A DNA stretch of 32,479 bases, taken from NCBI GenBank assembly GCA_036310005.1, contig JAXJSP010000009.1, positions 1-32,479 of the forward strand, written 5' to 3'. This stretch comes from JAXJSP01 sp036310005 (GTDB taxonomy: Bacteria; Bacillota; Clostridia; Oscillospirales; Acutalibacteraceae). The notes under the pieces are model-generated. The model made no database searches and was not told where the DNA came from. It was given only the letters and a program-made list of their open reading frames with translations. Below, piece by piece: positions 13,534 to 22,751 of the stretch; the stretch's first letter is position 1, and every line of letters begins with the position of its first letter. The position numbers and the translations under genes were made by a program.

Positions 13534-14550
13534 TTAGTTATTGATTAATTTGTCTTCACCGTTCCAGCTGTAGAGGGCTCTGATTTCCTCGCCTACAACC
13601 TCTGACGGATGTTCTGATGCTAATTTTCTCATAGCGTTGAAGTGTACCTGGCTGCCGGCGCTTGACATATCAAGCAAGAAGTCTTTTGCAAATGTTCCGT
13701 CCTGAATGTCCGACAAAACTTTCTTCATAGCCTTTTTGGTATCTTCTGTGATAATCTTCGGGCCTGTGATATAGTCACCGTATTCAGCGGTATTAGAAAT
13801 TGAATAACGCATTCCCTTAAATCCGCTCTGATAAATAAGGTCAACGATTAATTTCATTTCGTGGATACACTCAAAATAAGCGTTTCTTTCGTCATATCCT
13901 GCTTCAACCAGAGTTTCAAAGCCCGCTTGCATCAATGCACAAACACCGCCGCAAAGGACTGCCTGTTCGCCGAACAAATCGGTTTCTGTTTCGGTACGGA
14001 AGTTAGTTTCAAGCACGCCCGCTCTTGCGCCGCCGATACCGAGAGCATAAGCTAAACCGATATCCCAAGCATCGCCGGTTGCGTCCTGTTCAACTGCGAT
14101 AAGGCAAGGAACACCTTTGCCTGCCTGATACTCGCTTCTTACTGTGTGGCCGGGGCCTTTGGGAGCAATCATAATAACGTTTACATTCTTCGGCGGTTTA
14201 ATACAACCGAAATGAATGTTAAATCCGTGAGCGAAGGCTAAAGTTTTGCCCTCAGTTAAGTTTGGCTCAATGCTTTCTTTATAAAGTGCAGCCTGTTTTT
14301 CGTCGTTAATTAAAATCATAATGATATCTGCATTTTTTGCTGCCTCGGCTGATGTCATTACTTTAAGTCCCTGGCTTTCAGCCTTCTGCCAACTTTTGCT
14401 GCCCTCATAAAGGCCGACAATGACATCTACACCGCTGTCTTTTAAGTTAAGCGCGTGAGCGTGTCCTTGTGAACCGTAGCCGATAATTGCTACTGTTTTG
14501 TTTTTAAGTTTCTGCAAATCGCAATCCTGTTGATAAAAAATTCTTGACAT
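13534..14550 (-). CDS. ilvC: ketol-acid reductoisomerase (class I)
   Basis: A 338-residue enzyme that isomerises and reduces acetolactate or acetohydroxybutyrate to the dihydroxy acids. The Rossmann motif GYGSQGHAHALNL is at 24-36, followed by the substrate/metal region IAPKGPGHTVRSEY, DLFGEQAVLCGG and FECIHEMKLIVDLIY. The cofactor loop reads GLYEGSKSW (46-54); many NADPH enzymes have basic residues where Tyr48-Glu49 stand here, so NADH use is possible. AAAGGAG precedes the ATG. It starts 14 nt after ilvN. Confidence 0.97.
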   Translation of the reverse strand: MSRIFYQQDCDLQKLKNKTVAIIGYGSQGHAHALNLKDSGVDVIVGLYEGSKSWQKAESQGLKVMTSAEAAKNADIIMILINDEKQAALYKESIEPNLTEGKTLAFAHGFNIHFGCIKPPKNVNVIMIAPKGPGHTVRSEYQAGKGVPCLIAVEQDATGDAWDIGLAYALGIGGARAGVLETNFRTETETDLFGEQAVLCGGVCALMQAGFETLVEAGYDERNAYFECIHEMKLIVDLIYQSGFKGMRYSISNTAEYGDYITGPKIITEDTKKAMKKVLSDIQDGTFAKDFLLDMSSAGSQVHFNAMRKLASEHPSEVVGEEIRALYSWNGEDKLINN

Positions 14551-14564
14551 AATAATTCTCTCCT

Positions 14565-15071
14565 TTAATAATTTGTAACTTTTCTTATAGTTTCATTTCC
14601 GCGTTCCAATGATACAATACCCGTTCTGCAGATTTCGAGTATTTCAAAATCACGCATCAAATCAATAAAATTATCTATTCTGCCGGCATCGGCTGTAAGT
14701 TGAAATATAATTGAGTCTTTTGCATAATCGACTGTTTTTGCTTCAAACGCAGTAGCCGCAGCAAAAACCGCCTCTCTGTTTTCAGGCGAATTTTCAATTT
14801 TTATCAAAAGCAACTCAACATTTACCGAATCTGTTTTATTAAGTTCTTTAATTGAACAAACATCAGGCAATTTGTAAAGTTGATTTATGAGTTGTTGTTT
14901 GTTTGTTTCATCACCGTCGAAAAGCACCGTGATTCTTGAAAATTCGGTTGACTCTGTTTCACTTACGGTTAAAGCGCTGATATTAAACTGTCTGCGACGG
15001 AACATACTTGTCACTCTGTTAAGTACGCCGAATTGATTTCGTACCAAAACCGCTACTGTATATCTATTCAT
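14565..15071 (-). CDS. ilvN: acetolactate synthase small (regulatory) subunit
   Basis: A 168-residue ACT-domain protein that binds the catalytic subunit and confers feedback control, typically by valine. The N-terminal ACT domain YTVAVLVRNQFGVLNRVTSM (4-23) with RRRQFNISALTV is diagnostic; a second ACT-like half follows. The gene starts 1 nt after the ilvB stop, as is usual for the pair. Confidence 0.95.
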   Translation of the reverse strand: MNRYTVAVLVRNQFGVLNRVTSMFRRRQFNISALTVSETESTEFSRITVLFDGDETNKQQLINQLYKLPDVCSIKELNKTDSVNVELLLIKIENSPENREAVFAAATAFEAKTVDYAKDSIIFQLTADAGRIDNFIDLMRDFEILEICRTGIVSLERGNETIRKVTNY

Positions 15072-15072
15072 A

Positions 15073-16740
15073 TCAGTCGCCTACCTTTACTATAATATCG
15101 TCCATTGAACCGCCCGGAGGTAACATAGGAAGCACGAACTCGTCCTTATCAATTTTACAGTCGATTACATAAACTCCGTCGCTTTCAAATGCAGTTTTCA
15201 AAGCGCTGTCTAATTCATCAACCGTATTTACCTGCTCACCGTCGGCACCGAATGCTTTTGCAACCGCAACAAAATCGGTTTTACGGTCTAAAACAGTATT
15301 TGAATAATGTTTATTGAAAAACAAGGTCTGCCACTGTCTTACCATTCCGAGCACTCCGTTGTTCATCAGAAGAATGACCACCGGAATATTATAGCGTGTT
15401 GCTGTTGCAAGTTCATTTAAGCACATACCGAAACTACCGTCGCCCGTTACAAGCACCGTCTTTTCGCCGGTACCGTACGCTGCGCCTATTGCGGCACCTA
15501 AACCGAATCCCATTGTACCGAGTCCGCAACTTGAAACAAATCTGCGCGGAGTTTTAAACTGCAAGTGCTGTGCCGCCCACATCTGATGCTGTCCTACATC
15601 GGTAGCAACCGCAGTATTTTCGCCTAAATACTTACTTAAAGTAAGCATCGCGTTTTTAGGAGTAAGTCCCTCTCTGTTATCAGCGCCCTCTTTTTCTCTT
15701 TGCTTTAACTCATCAATTTTTTCCTGCCATTTTTCGTGTGTTACCTGATTAATTAAAGGCAGTAATTTTTCGAGCGTGAGTTTTATATCTGCTCTGAGTC
15801 CTGTTTGCGCGTTGACTGTTTTTGAAAGTTCGCTTCCGTCTATATCAATATGTACGATTTTTGTATTTTTGGCAAATTTAGCACGGTTACCCGTTACTCT
15901 GTCATTAAATCTTACACCCAAAGCGATAATACAGTCGGCTTTATGCATCGCAACGCTTGATGCGTAATGCCCGTGCATTCCCTGCATACCTAAAAATCTC
16001 GGATGATTAGTGGCGATTGCGGAAAGTCCCATCATTGAACTGCCGATAGGCGCGTCAATTTTTTCTGCCAATTCGAGCATTTGCTCCTGAGCGTTACTTG
16101 AAAGCATACCTCCGCCGAAATATATGTAAGGGCGTTTGCTTTCGTTGATTACCTGCGCCGCCTGCTCAATTCTTATGTCTTTTGCCGCAAAAACTTCATC
16201 GGGCTCTACCGGTGGTTTTTTTGTATATTCACACATAGCAACCTGGACATCCTTAGGAACATCTACTAAAACAGGTCCCGGTCTGCCCGATATTGCAAGT
16301 TTAAATGCCTCACGCATTGTATCTGCAAGTTCTTCTACTTTACCTACAAAGTAATTATGCTTTGTAATCGGCAAAGTAACACCCGTGATATCTATTTCCT
16401 GAAAACTGTCATATCCGATTTGAGTTGTAGGTACATTACCTGTTATTGCAACAAGCGGAATTGAATCAAGGTAAGCAGTAGCAATCCCTGTTACGAGATT
16501 GGTAGCACCCGGTCCCGAAGTTGAGATAACGACTCCCGCTTTTCCGGTTGTTCTTGCATAACCGTCGGCCGCGTGAACCGCGCCCTGTTCGTGAGCAGTC
16601 AGAATATGCTCAACTTTGTCGCTGTACTTATACAGCGAGTCATATACATTGAGTATCTGGCCTCCCGGATAACCGAAAACCGTTTTAATGCCCTGTTCAA
16701 TGAATATATTTACTAATATATCTGCTCCTGATAAAAGCAT
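15073..16740 (-). CDS. ilvB: acetolactate synthase large (catalytic) subunit
   Basis: A 555-residue thiamine-diphosphate enzyme that makes acetolactate from two pyruvate, or acetohydroxybutyrate from pyruvate plus 2-ketobutyrate. Catalytic Glu51 is in TAHEQGAVHAADGYAR; the central domain has GVRFNDRVTGN; the thiamine-diphosphate motif is GDGSFGMCLNELATA followed by LMNNGVLGMVRQWQ, characteristic of biosynthetic AHAS rather than catabolic ALS. Full length and intact. Confidence 0.97.
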   Translation of the reverse strand: MLLSGADILVNIFIEQGIKTVFGYPGGQILNVYDSLYKYSDKVEHILTAHEQGAVHAADGYARTTGKAGVVISTSGPGATNLVTGIATAYLDSIPLVAITGNVPTTQIGYDSFQEIDITGVTLPITKHNYFVGKVEELADTMREAFKLAISGRPGPVLVDVPKDVQVAMCEYTKKPPVEPDEVFAAKDIRIEQAAQVINESKRPYIYFGGGMLSSNAQEQMLELAEKIDAPIGSSMMGLSAIATNHPRFLGMQGMHGHYASSVAMHKADCIIALGVRFNDRVTGNRAKFAKNTKIVHIDIDGSELSKTVNAQTGLRADIKLTLEKLLPLINQVTHEKWQEKIDELKQREKEGADNREGLTPKNAMLTLSKYLGENTAVATDVGQHQMWAAQHLQFKTPRRFVSSCGLGTMGFGLGAAIGAAYGTGEKTVLVTGDGSFGMCLNELATATRYNIPVVILLMNNGVLGMVRQWQTLFFNKHYSNTVLDRKTDFVAVAKAFGADGEQVNTVDELDSALKTAFESDGVYVIDCKIDKDEFVLPMLPPGGSMDDIIVKVGD

Positions 16741-16755
16741 TACATCATTCCTTTC

Positions 16756-17820
16756 TTAAATCTTTGAGATAATAAGTTCTCCCATTTTTTCACATCCGAC
16801 TTTTATAAGGCCTTCATCGTCTGACATAATGTCGGCAGTTCGATATCCTGCATCGAGCACCTTACTTACTGCGTTTTCGATACTGTCTGCTTCTTTTTCC
16901 ATATCAAAACTGTATCTTAACATCATAGCCGCTGATAATATTGTACCAATCGGATTTGCAATGTCAAGTCCTGCAATATCGGGTGCCGAACCGTGAATGG
17001 GCTCATAAAGACCTAATGATGTTGCGCCAAGGCTTGATGAGGGTATCATACCTATTGAGCCTGTTATCATTGATGCCTCGTCCGAGAGTATATCGCCGAA
17101 CATATTTTCAGTTACAATTACATCAAACTGTGAGGGATCTTTAACTATCTGCATAGCGCAGTTATCTACCAGCATATCTGTAAGTTCAACCTCTGGGTAT
17201 TCTTTTTCAAGAGAGTGCATTACTTCTTTCCAGAGTCTTGATGACTGCAAAACATTACTTTTTTCAACCGAGCAAAGTTTTTTATTTCTTTTAAGTGCGG
17301 TTTCAAAACCTATTCTGCCTATGCGCCTGATTTCCTCCTCGCTGTACGACAAAACATCGGTTGCAACATCTTTTTCCTGCTTATGTTCACCGAAATATAT
17401 ACCGCCTATAAGTTCTCTTACTATTATAAAATCAATGCCTTTTTCTACGATTGAACTTTTAAGTGGTGATGCGGCTGCAAGTTGAGGCCAGATTTTCGCG
17501 GGGCGGTTGTTTGAATACACGCCCATTTGCTCTCTGAGCCTTAAAAGCCCTTTTTCGGGCCTTTTATCACCCGGGACATCATTCCATTTAGGACCGCCGA
17601 CTGCTCCGAGCAGAACGCTGTCTGCGTTTAAGCATTTGTCGAGCATTTCTTTCGGTAACGGATCGGTGTACTTGTCAATGGCAACTCCGCCCATATCCAC
17701 ATACTCGTATGTAAAAATGTGATTATAGTTTACTGCAATTTTATCTAAAACAAGTTTTGCCTGTTTTACTATCTCGGGGCCTATTCCGTCGCCCGGAATA
17801 AGTGCAATTTTTTTATCCAT
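16756..17820 (-). CDS. leuB: 3-isopropylmalate dehydrogenase
   Basis: A 354-residue NAD-dependent oxidative decarboxylase that gives 2-ketoisocaproate in leucine synthesis. GDGIGPEIV at 10-18, GAVGGPKW, the leucine-specific LLRLREQMGVYSNNRPAKI, RELIGGIYFGEH, the Asp-containing NMFGDILSDEASM and the NAD loop EPIHGSAPDIAG are all present. AAGGAG lies before the ATG. Confidence 0.97.
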   Translation of the reverse strand: MDKKIALIPGDGIGPEIVKQAKLVLDKIAVNYNHIFTYEYVDMGGVAIDKYTDPLPKEMLDKCLNADSVLLGAVGGPKWNDVPGDKRPEKGLLRLREQMGVYSNNRPAKIWPQLAAASPLKSSIVEKGIDFIIVRELIGGIYFGEHKQEKDVATDVLSYSEEEIRRIGRIGFETALKRNKKLCSVEKSNVLQSSRLWKEVMHSLEKEYPEVELTDMLVDNCAMQIVKDPSQFDVIVTENMFGDILSDEASMITGSIGMIPSSSLGATSLGLYEPIHGSAPDIAGLDIANPIGTILSAAMMLRYSFDMEKEADSIENAVSKVLDAGYRTADIMSDDEGLIKVGCEKMGELIISKI

Positions 17821-17834
17821 AAAATAGGTACTCC

Positions 17835-18317
17835 TTATTTTTTCAAAGACTCAAGCAGTCCGCCTGCTTTGATTATATTCTGTATAAACGGCGGGAACGG
17901 TTGAGCGTGATAGACCTTATTTGTTGTAAGATTATATATTTCGCCGCTGTCAAAATCGATTTTTACTTCATCGCCCGCGCCGATTTCATCCGCTGCCTCG
18001 GGGCACTCTAAAATAGCGAGTCCTATATTAATCGCGTTTCTGTAAAAAATTCTTGCAAAGCTTTTAGCGATTACGCAGCCTACTTTACAGGTTTTGATTA
18101 CAAGCGGTGCGTGTTCACGCGATGAGCCGCAACCGAAATTCCAACCGGCAACGATTACATCCTGTGCTTTAACATTTTTTACAAAATCTTTGTCTATATC
18201 TTCCATACAGTGAAGCGCCAACTCGTTTGCATCGGATGTATTAAGATACCTTGCGGGAATAATTACATCGGTATCAATATTATCGTTATATTTAAAAACA
18301 TTACCTTGAATATGCAT
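17835..18317 (-). CDS. leuD: 3-isopropylmalate dehydratase small subunit
   Basis: A 160-residue swivel domain that pairs with LeuC to isomerise 2- to 3-isopropylmalate. NDNIDTDVIIPARYL at 11-25, GWNFGCGSSREHAPLVIK (substrate loop) and the KSFARIFYRNAINIGL block are diagnostic of the short LeuD type. It begins 3 nt after leuC, with its GGGGG-type ribosome site inside the end of leuC, suggesting coupled translation of the two subunits. Confidence 0.96.
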   Translation of the reverse strand: MHIQGNVFKYNDNIDTDVIIPARYLNTSDANELALHCMEDIDKDFVKNVKAQDVIVAGWNFGCGSSREHAPLVIKTCKVGCVIAKSFARIFYRNAINIGLAILECPEAADEIGAGDEVKIDFDSGEIYNLTTNKVYHAQPFPPFIQNIIKAGGLLESLKK

Positions 18318-18320
18318 AAT

Positions 18321-19580
18321 CTATTCCCCCTTGTATTCCGTGATATAGCCTGTAAGGGCGCTTGCTGCGGCGGTATAAGGCGATGCTAAATATACTTCGC
18401 TTTCCGTGTGTCCCATTCTGCCGACGAAATTTCTGTTTGTAGTTGCAATACATCTCTCGCCCTTTGCGAGAATACCCATATAACCGCCAAGACACGGTCC
18501 GCAAGTCGGAGTTGATACTACTGCGCCCGCATCAATAAATGCACTGACATAACCTTTTTCGACACATTCTTTCATAATCTGCATTGTAGCGGGAATTATG
18601 ATGCATCTGACTCCGTTTGCAATTTTTTTACCTTTTAAAATCTGATAAGCGGCACTCATATCTTCCATTCTTCCGTTTGTGCAGCTTCCTATTACAACCT
18701 GGTCGATTTTAATACCGAAAAGTTCGCTTGCGGGTTTTGTGTTTTCGGGCAAGTGAGGCAAGGCGACAACAGGTGTAATCTTTGATAAATCTATTTTATA
18801 AGTTTTCTCATACTGTGCGTCGTCGTCCGCACAAAATTCCATAGGCTCGCGTTCGCTTCTGCCTTTTAAATACTGTCTTGTTACATCATCGACAGGGAAA
18901 ATTCCGTTTTTGGCACCGGCTTCAATAGCCATATTGCATATACAAAGTCTGTCGTCCATTGAAAGTGTTTTGACACCCTCACCGCAAAACTCCATACTCT
19001 TATACAAGGCACCGTCAACACCTATCATGCCGATAATTGTTAAAATTACATCTTTACCGCTGCAGTTAGCAGGCAACTTGCCTGTTAATTCAAACTTAAT
19101 GGCACTCGGCACTTTAAACCAAGCCATACCGGTAGCCATACCCGCTGCCATATCGGTACTGCCGACACCTGTTGAAAACGCGCCCAAAGCACCGTATGTA
19201 CAAGTGTGAGAGTCTGCTCCTATAATACAGTCGCCTGCAGTAACTACACCCTGTTCCGGCAATAAAGCGTGCTCTATACCCATTTTGCCCACATCGTAAA
19301 AGTGATTAATACAATGGCAATTTGCAAATTCTCTGCATTGTTTTGACTGTTCTGCCGCTTTTATATCTTTATTGGGCACAAAGTGGTCAAGCACTATTGC
19401 GATTTTATCTTTATCAAATACATTTTCAAACCCCTTGTTTTTAAACTCGTTTATAGCAACAGGAGTTGTAATATCATTTCCGAGTACTATGCTTAACTTT
19501 GCATTTATAAGTTGACCTGCCTCGACTTTTTCAAGTCCTGCGTGATAAGCAAGTATTTTTTGTGTCATTGTCATCTGCAT
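18321..19580 (-). CDS. leuC: 3-isopropylmalate dehydratase large subunit
   Basis: A 419-residue aconitase-family protein carrying the 4Fe-4S cluster with LeuD. ADSHTCTYGALGAFSTGVGS, GSCTNGRMED and the CGPCLGGYMGI cysteines (with the Cys of GSCTNG) form the cluster site. The length matches the shorter LeuC type common in Clostridia and archaea rather than the ~466-residue enterobacterial form. ATGs occur at codons 1, 3 and 5; the first is best spaced from AAGGA. Confidence 0.96.
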   Translation of the reverse strand: MQMTMTQKILAYHAGLEKVEAGQLINAKLSIVLGNDITTPVAINEFKNKGFENVFDKDKIAIVLDHFVPNKDIKAAEQSKQCREFANCHCINHFYDVGKMGIEHALLPEQGVVTAGDCIIGADSHTCTYGALGAFSTGVGSTDMAAGMATGMAWFKVPSAIKFELTGKLPANCSGKDVILTIIGMIGVDGALYKSMEFCGEGVKTLSMDDRLCICNMAIEAGAKNGIFPVDDVTRQYLKGRSEREPMEFCADDDAQYEKTYKIDLSKITPVVALPHLPENTKPASELFGIKIDQVVIGSCTNGRMEDMSAAYQILKGKKIANGVRCIIIPATMQIMKECVEKGYVSAFIDAGAVVSTPTCGPCLGGYMGILAKGERCIATTNRNFVGRMGHTESEVYLASPYTAAASALTGYITEYKGE

Positions 19581-19605
19581 TATAATTTTTTCCTTTTAAA
19601 TATAA

Positions 19606-20670
19606 TTAGTCAACTATCTGTGTCCATCCGTATTTGTCTTCTGCGTTGCCCCACTGGATTGACACTAAAGTGTCGTAAAGTTTCTTTGAAACCTCGCCGA
19701 TTTTAAAGTTGTTTACAGTATATACTCTATCTTTGTATTTAAGTTCGCCGATAGGAGAAATTACCGCTGCTGTACCGCAACCGAATGCCTCCTCAAGTTC
19801 TCCGCTTTCCATAGCGTGTTCAAGTTCATCAATTGAAACAAGTCGCTCGCTGACTTTATAGCCTAAATCTTTTAGTACCTCAATTGATGATTTTCTTGTA
19901 ATGCCCGGTAAGATTGAGCCTGAAAGTTTAGGAGTTACGATTTCACCGTTAATTTTAAACATTACATTCATAGCGCCGACTTCTTCGATGTATTTTCTCT
20001 CAACACCGTCAAGCCACAGTACCTGTGAATAGCCGAGTTTTTCGGCATTTTCGCCGGCGCGTGTGCTTGCCGCATAGTTGCCGCCGCATTTTGCCTCACC
20101 CGTGCCGCCTCTTACTGCGCGTACGTCGGTTGACTCTATCATAATTTTAACAGGGTTAATTCCCTCTTTATAATACGAACCTACAGGTGATGCAATAATT
20201 ACAAATTTTGCATTACTTACTGCGTGAACACCCAAAGACTCGTCGTTTCCGAACATAAACGGTCTTAAATATAAACTTGTGCCTTCTTTTGAAGGAACCC
20301 AGTCTTTTTCAACCGACACAAATGTTGTAAGCGCTTGCATGGCATCGTCTTCGTCAATTGTCGGCATACACATTCTTTTAGCGGAATTATTAAATCTGCG
20401 GATGTTTTCAATAGGTCTGAAAAGTTGCACTCTGCCGTCTTTTCTTCGATATGCTTTAAGACCTTCAAATATTTCGCAACCGTAGTGAAGCACGGTGGAT
20501 GCGGGATGAATTGATAAATTTTCAAACGGTACTATTCTTGCATCGTGCCAGCCTTTATCTGCCGAATAGTCCATAATAAACATATTGTCGGTAAAAATTT
20601 TACCGAATCCCAAACTGTCCTCGTCCGGTTTTTCAGAAGGAGTATTGTTTTTATTAATTAAGATTTCCAT
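19606..20670 (-). CDS. ilvE: branched-chain amino acid aminotransferase
   Basis: A 354-residue class IV PLP enzyme (the longer, BCAT/eukaryote-like type) that performs the last transamination of leucine, isoleucine and valine. Seen: HYGCEIFEGLKAYRRKDG, RPIENIRRFNNSAKRM, the PLP-lysine segment GTGEAKCGGNYAAS, VLWLDGVERKYIEEVGAMN and LPGITRKSSIEVLKDLGY. AAGGAGAG precedes the ATG. Its place between leuA and leuC lets one transcript supply all steps to the amino acids. Confidence 0.96.
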   Translation of the reverse strand: MEILINKNNTPSEKPDEDSLGFGKIFTDNMFIMDYSADKGWHDARIVPFENLSIHPASTVLHYGCEIFEGLKAYRRKDGRVQLFRPIENIRRFNNSAKRMCMPTIDEDDAMQALTTFVSVEKDWVPSKEGTSLYLRPFMFGNDESLGVHAVSNAKFVIIASPVGSYYKEGINPVKIMIESTDVRAVRGGTGEAKCGGNYAASTRAGENAEKLGYSQVLWLDGVERKYIEEVGAMNVMFKINGEIVTPKLSGSILPGITRKSSIEVLKDLGYKVSERLVSIDELEHAMESGELEEAFGCGTAAVISPIGELKYKDRVYTVNNFKIGEVSKKLYDTLVSIQWGNAEDKYGWTQIVD

Positions 20671-20682
20671 AATTATCTCTCC

Positions 20683-22350
20683 TTAATTTTTAGTCATATT
20701 ATAAAATGCCGAAAGCAACGCGTTGACTCCTGCGTGAATAATGTCTGTATCCGTGCCGGCGCCCCAATACATATCGCCTTTTTCGTCTTTAAGACCTATG
20801 TATGCAACCGCTTTACTGCCCGAGCCTTTTTCCTGCATACTGTGTTCAGTATAAACTAAAAGTTCATATCCTTTTTTGCTGTACTCTTTTAAGGCGTTAC
20901 TTACCGCGTCAAGCGAACCGTTGCCCTTTGAAGTTACTGTTTGTGTTTGTCCGTTTTTATTAAACACGATAGTAGCGTTCACTTCGTCATTCCGGCGGTC
21001 AAACTTCATATCGTCAATCTCAATATGAGATTTATTTGAAAAATAGTTTTCTTTAAAAATCTGCAGCACTTCTTCTGCCTTTAATTCTTTATGTTCTCTG
21101 TCTGACACGCCTTTACAAAGGTAACTTAAATGCTCGCTCATTTGTTTTGGCAGAACATAACCGTAACTGTGTTCGATTAAATAACCTATACCGCCTTTGC
21201 CCGACTGCGAATTTACTCTTATAACATCTGCGTCATAAGTTCTGTTTATATCGTGCGGGTCAATCGGAATATAAGGAACATTCCATCTGTACAAATCGTT
21301 TTCTTCTCTGTACTTCATACCCTTTGAAATTGCGTCCTGATGGCTGCCCGAAAAAGCGGCAAAGACCAAAGAGCCGGCATAAGGCGAGCGTTCGTAAACA
21401 TGCATACGGGTACATTTTTCATAAGTTTCAACCAAAGCGGGCATATCCGACAAGTCGAGTTTCGGGTCAACACCGTGCGAATACATATTCATAGCAAGAG
21501 TGATAATATCGACATTACCTGTTCTCTCACCGTTGCCGAAAAGCGTACCCTCTACTCTGTCTGCGCCTGCAAGCAAGGCAAGTTCGGTGTCTGCAACGCC
21601 TGTGCCTCTGTCATTATGAGGATGCAAAGAAAGAGTAACAAACTCTCTGTATTTTAAGTTCTCGCTCATATATTCCACCTGGGAAGCGTAAATATGAGGC
21701 AAACTCATTTCAACCGTTACAGGCAAATTGATAATAACATTATTATCTTCACTCGGCTCCAACACATCTAAAACTGCGTTACAAACCTCTAAAGCATATT
21801 CGGGCTCGGTGCCTGTAAAACTCTCGGGCGAATATTCAAATCTGAAATTACCCTCATACTCTTTTGCAAGTTTTTTTACAAGTTTTGCTCCGTCGATTGC
21901 AATCTGCTTGATTTCATCTTTATTTTTTCTGAAAACCTGTTCTCTTTGTGCAACGCTTACCGAATTATAAAAATGTATAATCGCACTCGGTGCGCCTTTG
22001 CAAGCCTCGAAAGTCTTACGGATAATATGCTCTCTGCACTGAGTAAGCACCTGTACCGACACATCACTCGGTATCATATCGTTTTCAATCAAACTGCGTA
22101 AAAACTCATATTCGGTATCGCTTGCTGCCGGAAAACCTACTTCGATTTCCTTAAAGCCGACTTTAAGCAGGAGTTTGTAAAACTCTAACTTTTCTTCTAA
22201 ACTCATCGGTATAACAAGGCTCTGGTTTCCGTCGCGCATATCTACACTGCACCATTTCGGCGGTGTATCTATTTTTTCTTTATTTACCCATTTATTGTGA
22301 ACTCCGGGCGCTTTATAATAGCCCACGCTGTACTTACTGCTGTCTAACAC
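20683..22350 (-). CDS. leuA: 2-isopropylmalate synthase (pathway enzyme)
   Basis: A 555-residue enzyme of the longer LeuA type that condenses acetyl-CoA with 2-ketoisovalerate, the committed leucine step. It keeps the standard motifs: RDGNQS (Asp40), IEVGFPAASD at 69-78, HFYNSVSVAQREQVF, YSPESFTGTE (Glu176), LHPHNDRG (His243, His245), FGNGERTGN (Asn273), GSHQD (His337), and a C-terminal regulatory domain with KGNGSLDAVSNAL that in this family binds leucine for feedback inhibition. It starts with GTG behind a weak AGGTAGGTAAAG site that overlaps the ridA stop region. It ends at residue 555, with no DNA-binding tail, and is the reference for the fused paralogue at 3279-5267. Confidence 0.96.
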   Translation of the reverse strand: MLDSSKYSVGYYKAPGVHNKWVNKEKIDTPPKWCSVDMRDGNQSLVIPMSLEEKLEFYKLLLKVGFKEIEVGFPAASDTEYEFLRSLIENDMIPSDVSVQVLTQCREHIIRKTFEACKGAPSAIIHFYNSVSVAQREQVFRKNKDEIKQIAIDGAKLVKKLAKEYEGNFRFEYSPESFTGTEPEYALEVCNAVLDVLEPSEDNNVIINLPVTVEMSLPHIYASQVEYMSENLKYREFVTLSLHPHNDRGTGVADTELALLAGADRVEGTLFGNGERTGNVDIITLAMNMYSHGVDPKLDLSDMPALVETYEKCTRMHVYERSPYAGSLVFAAFSGSHQDAISKGMKYREENDLYRWNVPYIPIDPHDINRTYDADVIRVNSQSGKGGIGYLIEHSYGYVLPKQMSEHLSYLCKGVSDREHKELKAEEVLQIFKENYFSNKSHIEIDDMKFDRRNDEVNATIVFNKNGQTQTVTSKGNGSLDAVSNALKEYSKKGYELLVYTEHSMQEKGSGSKAVAYIGLKDEKGDMYWGAGTDTDIIHAGVNALLSAFYNMTKN

Positions 22351-22365
22351 TTTTACTTTACCTAC

Positions 22366-22740
22366 CTATCTTACTGCTGTTACTTCTACTTCTACCAATG
22401 CATTTTTAGGTAGTTGTTTTACCGCTACACAACTTCTTGCCGGTTTTGAAGTAAAATACTCTGCATATACGCTGTTAAAATCTGCAAAATCTTCCATGTT
22501 GGCAAGAAAGCATGTTGTTTTAACAACATTCTCAAAAGTAAGACCGGCGCTTTCAAGAACTGCTTTCAAATTTTTGCAAACCTGATGTGTCTGCTCTTTA
22601 ATACCTGTCGCTTCAATATTACCGCTTTGCGGGTTTATCGGAATCTGTCCCGATGAGTATAAAACATCGTTAATTTCAATAGCCTGTGAATACGGGCCTA
22701 TTGCGTTTGGTGCTTTATCGGTAAAAATTACCTTTTTCAT
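22366..22740 (-). CDS. ridA: reactive intermediate deaminase RidA (YjgF family)
   Basis: A 124-residue trimeric enzyme that hydrolyses enamine/imine intermediates, notably 2-aminoacrylate and 2-aminocrotonate released by threonine/serine dehydratase. APNAIGPYSQAIEINDVLYSSGQIP at the N-terminus, then PARSCVAVKQLPKNALVEVE with the substrate-binding Arg and the terminal Glu, are family hallmarks. It starts 11 nt after ilvA, which makes its reactive intermediates. Confidence 0.96.
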   Translation of the reverse strand: MKKVIFTDKAPNAIGPYSQAIEINDVLYSSGQIPINPQSGNIEATGIKEQTHQVCKNLKAVLESAGLTFENVVKTTCFLANMEDFADFNSVYAEYFTSKPARSCVAVKQLPKNALVEVEVTAVR

Positions 22741-22751
22741 TACAATTCTCC

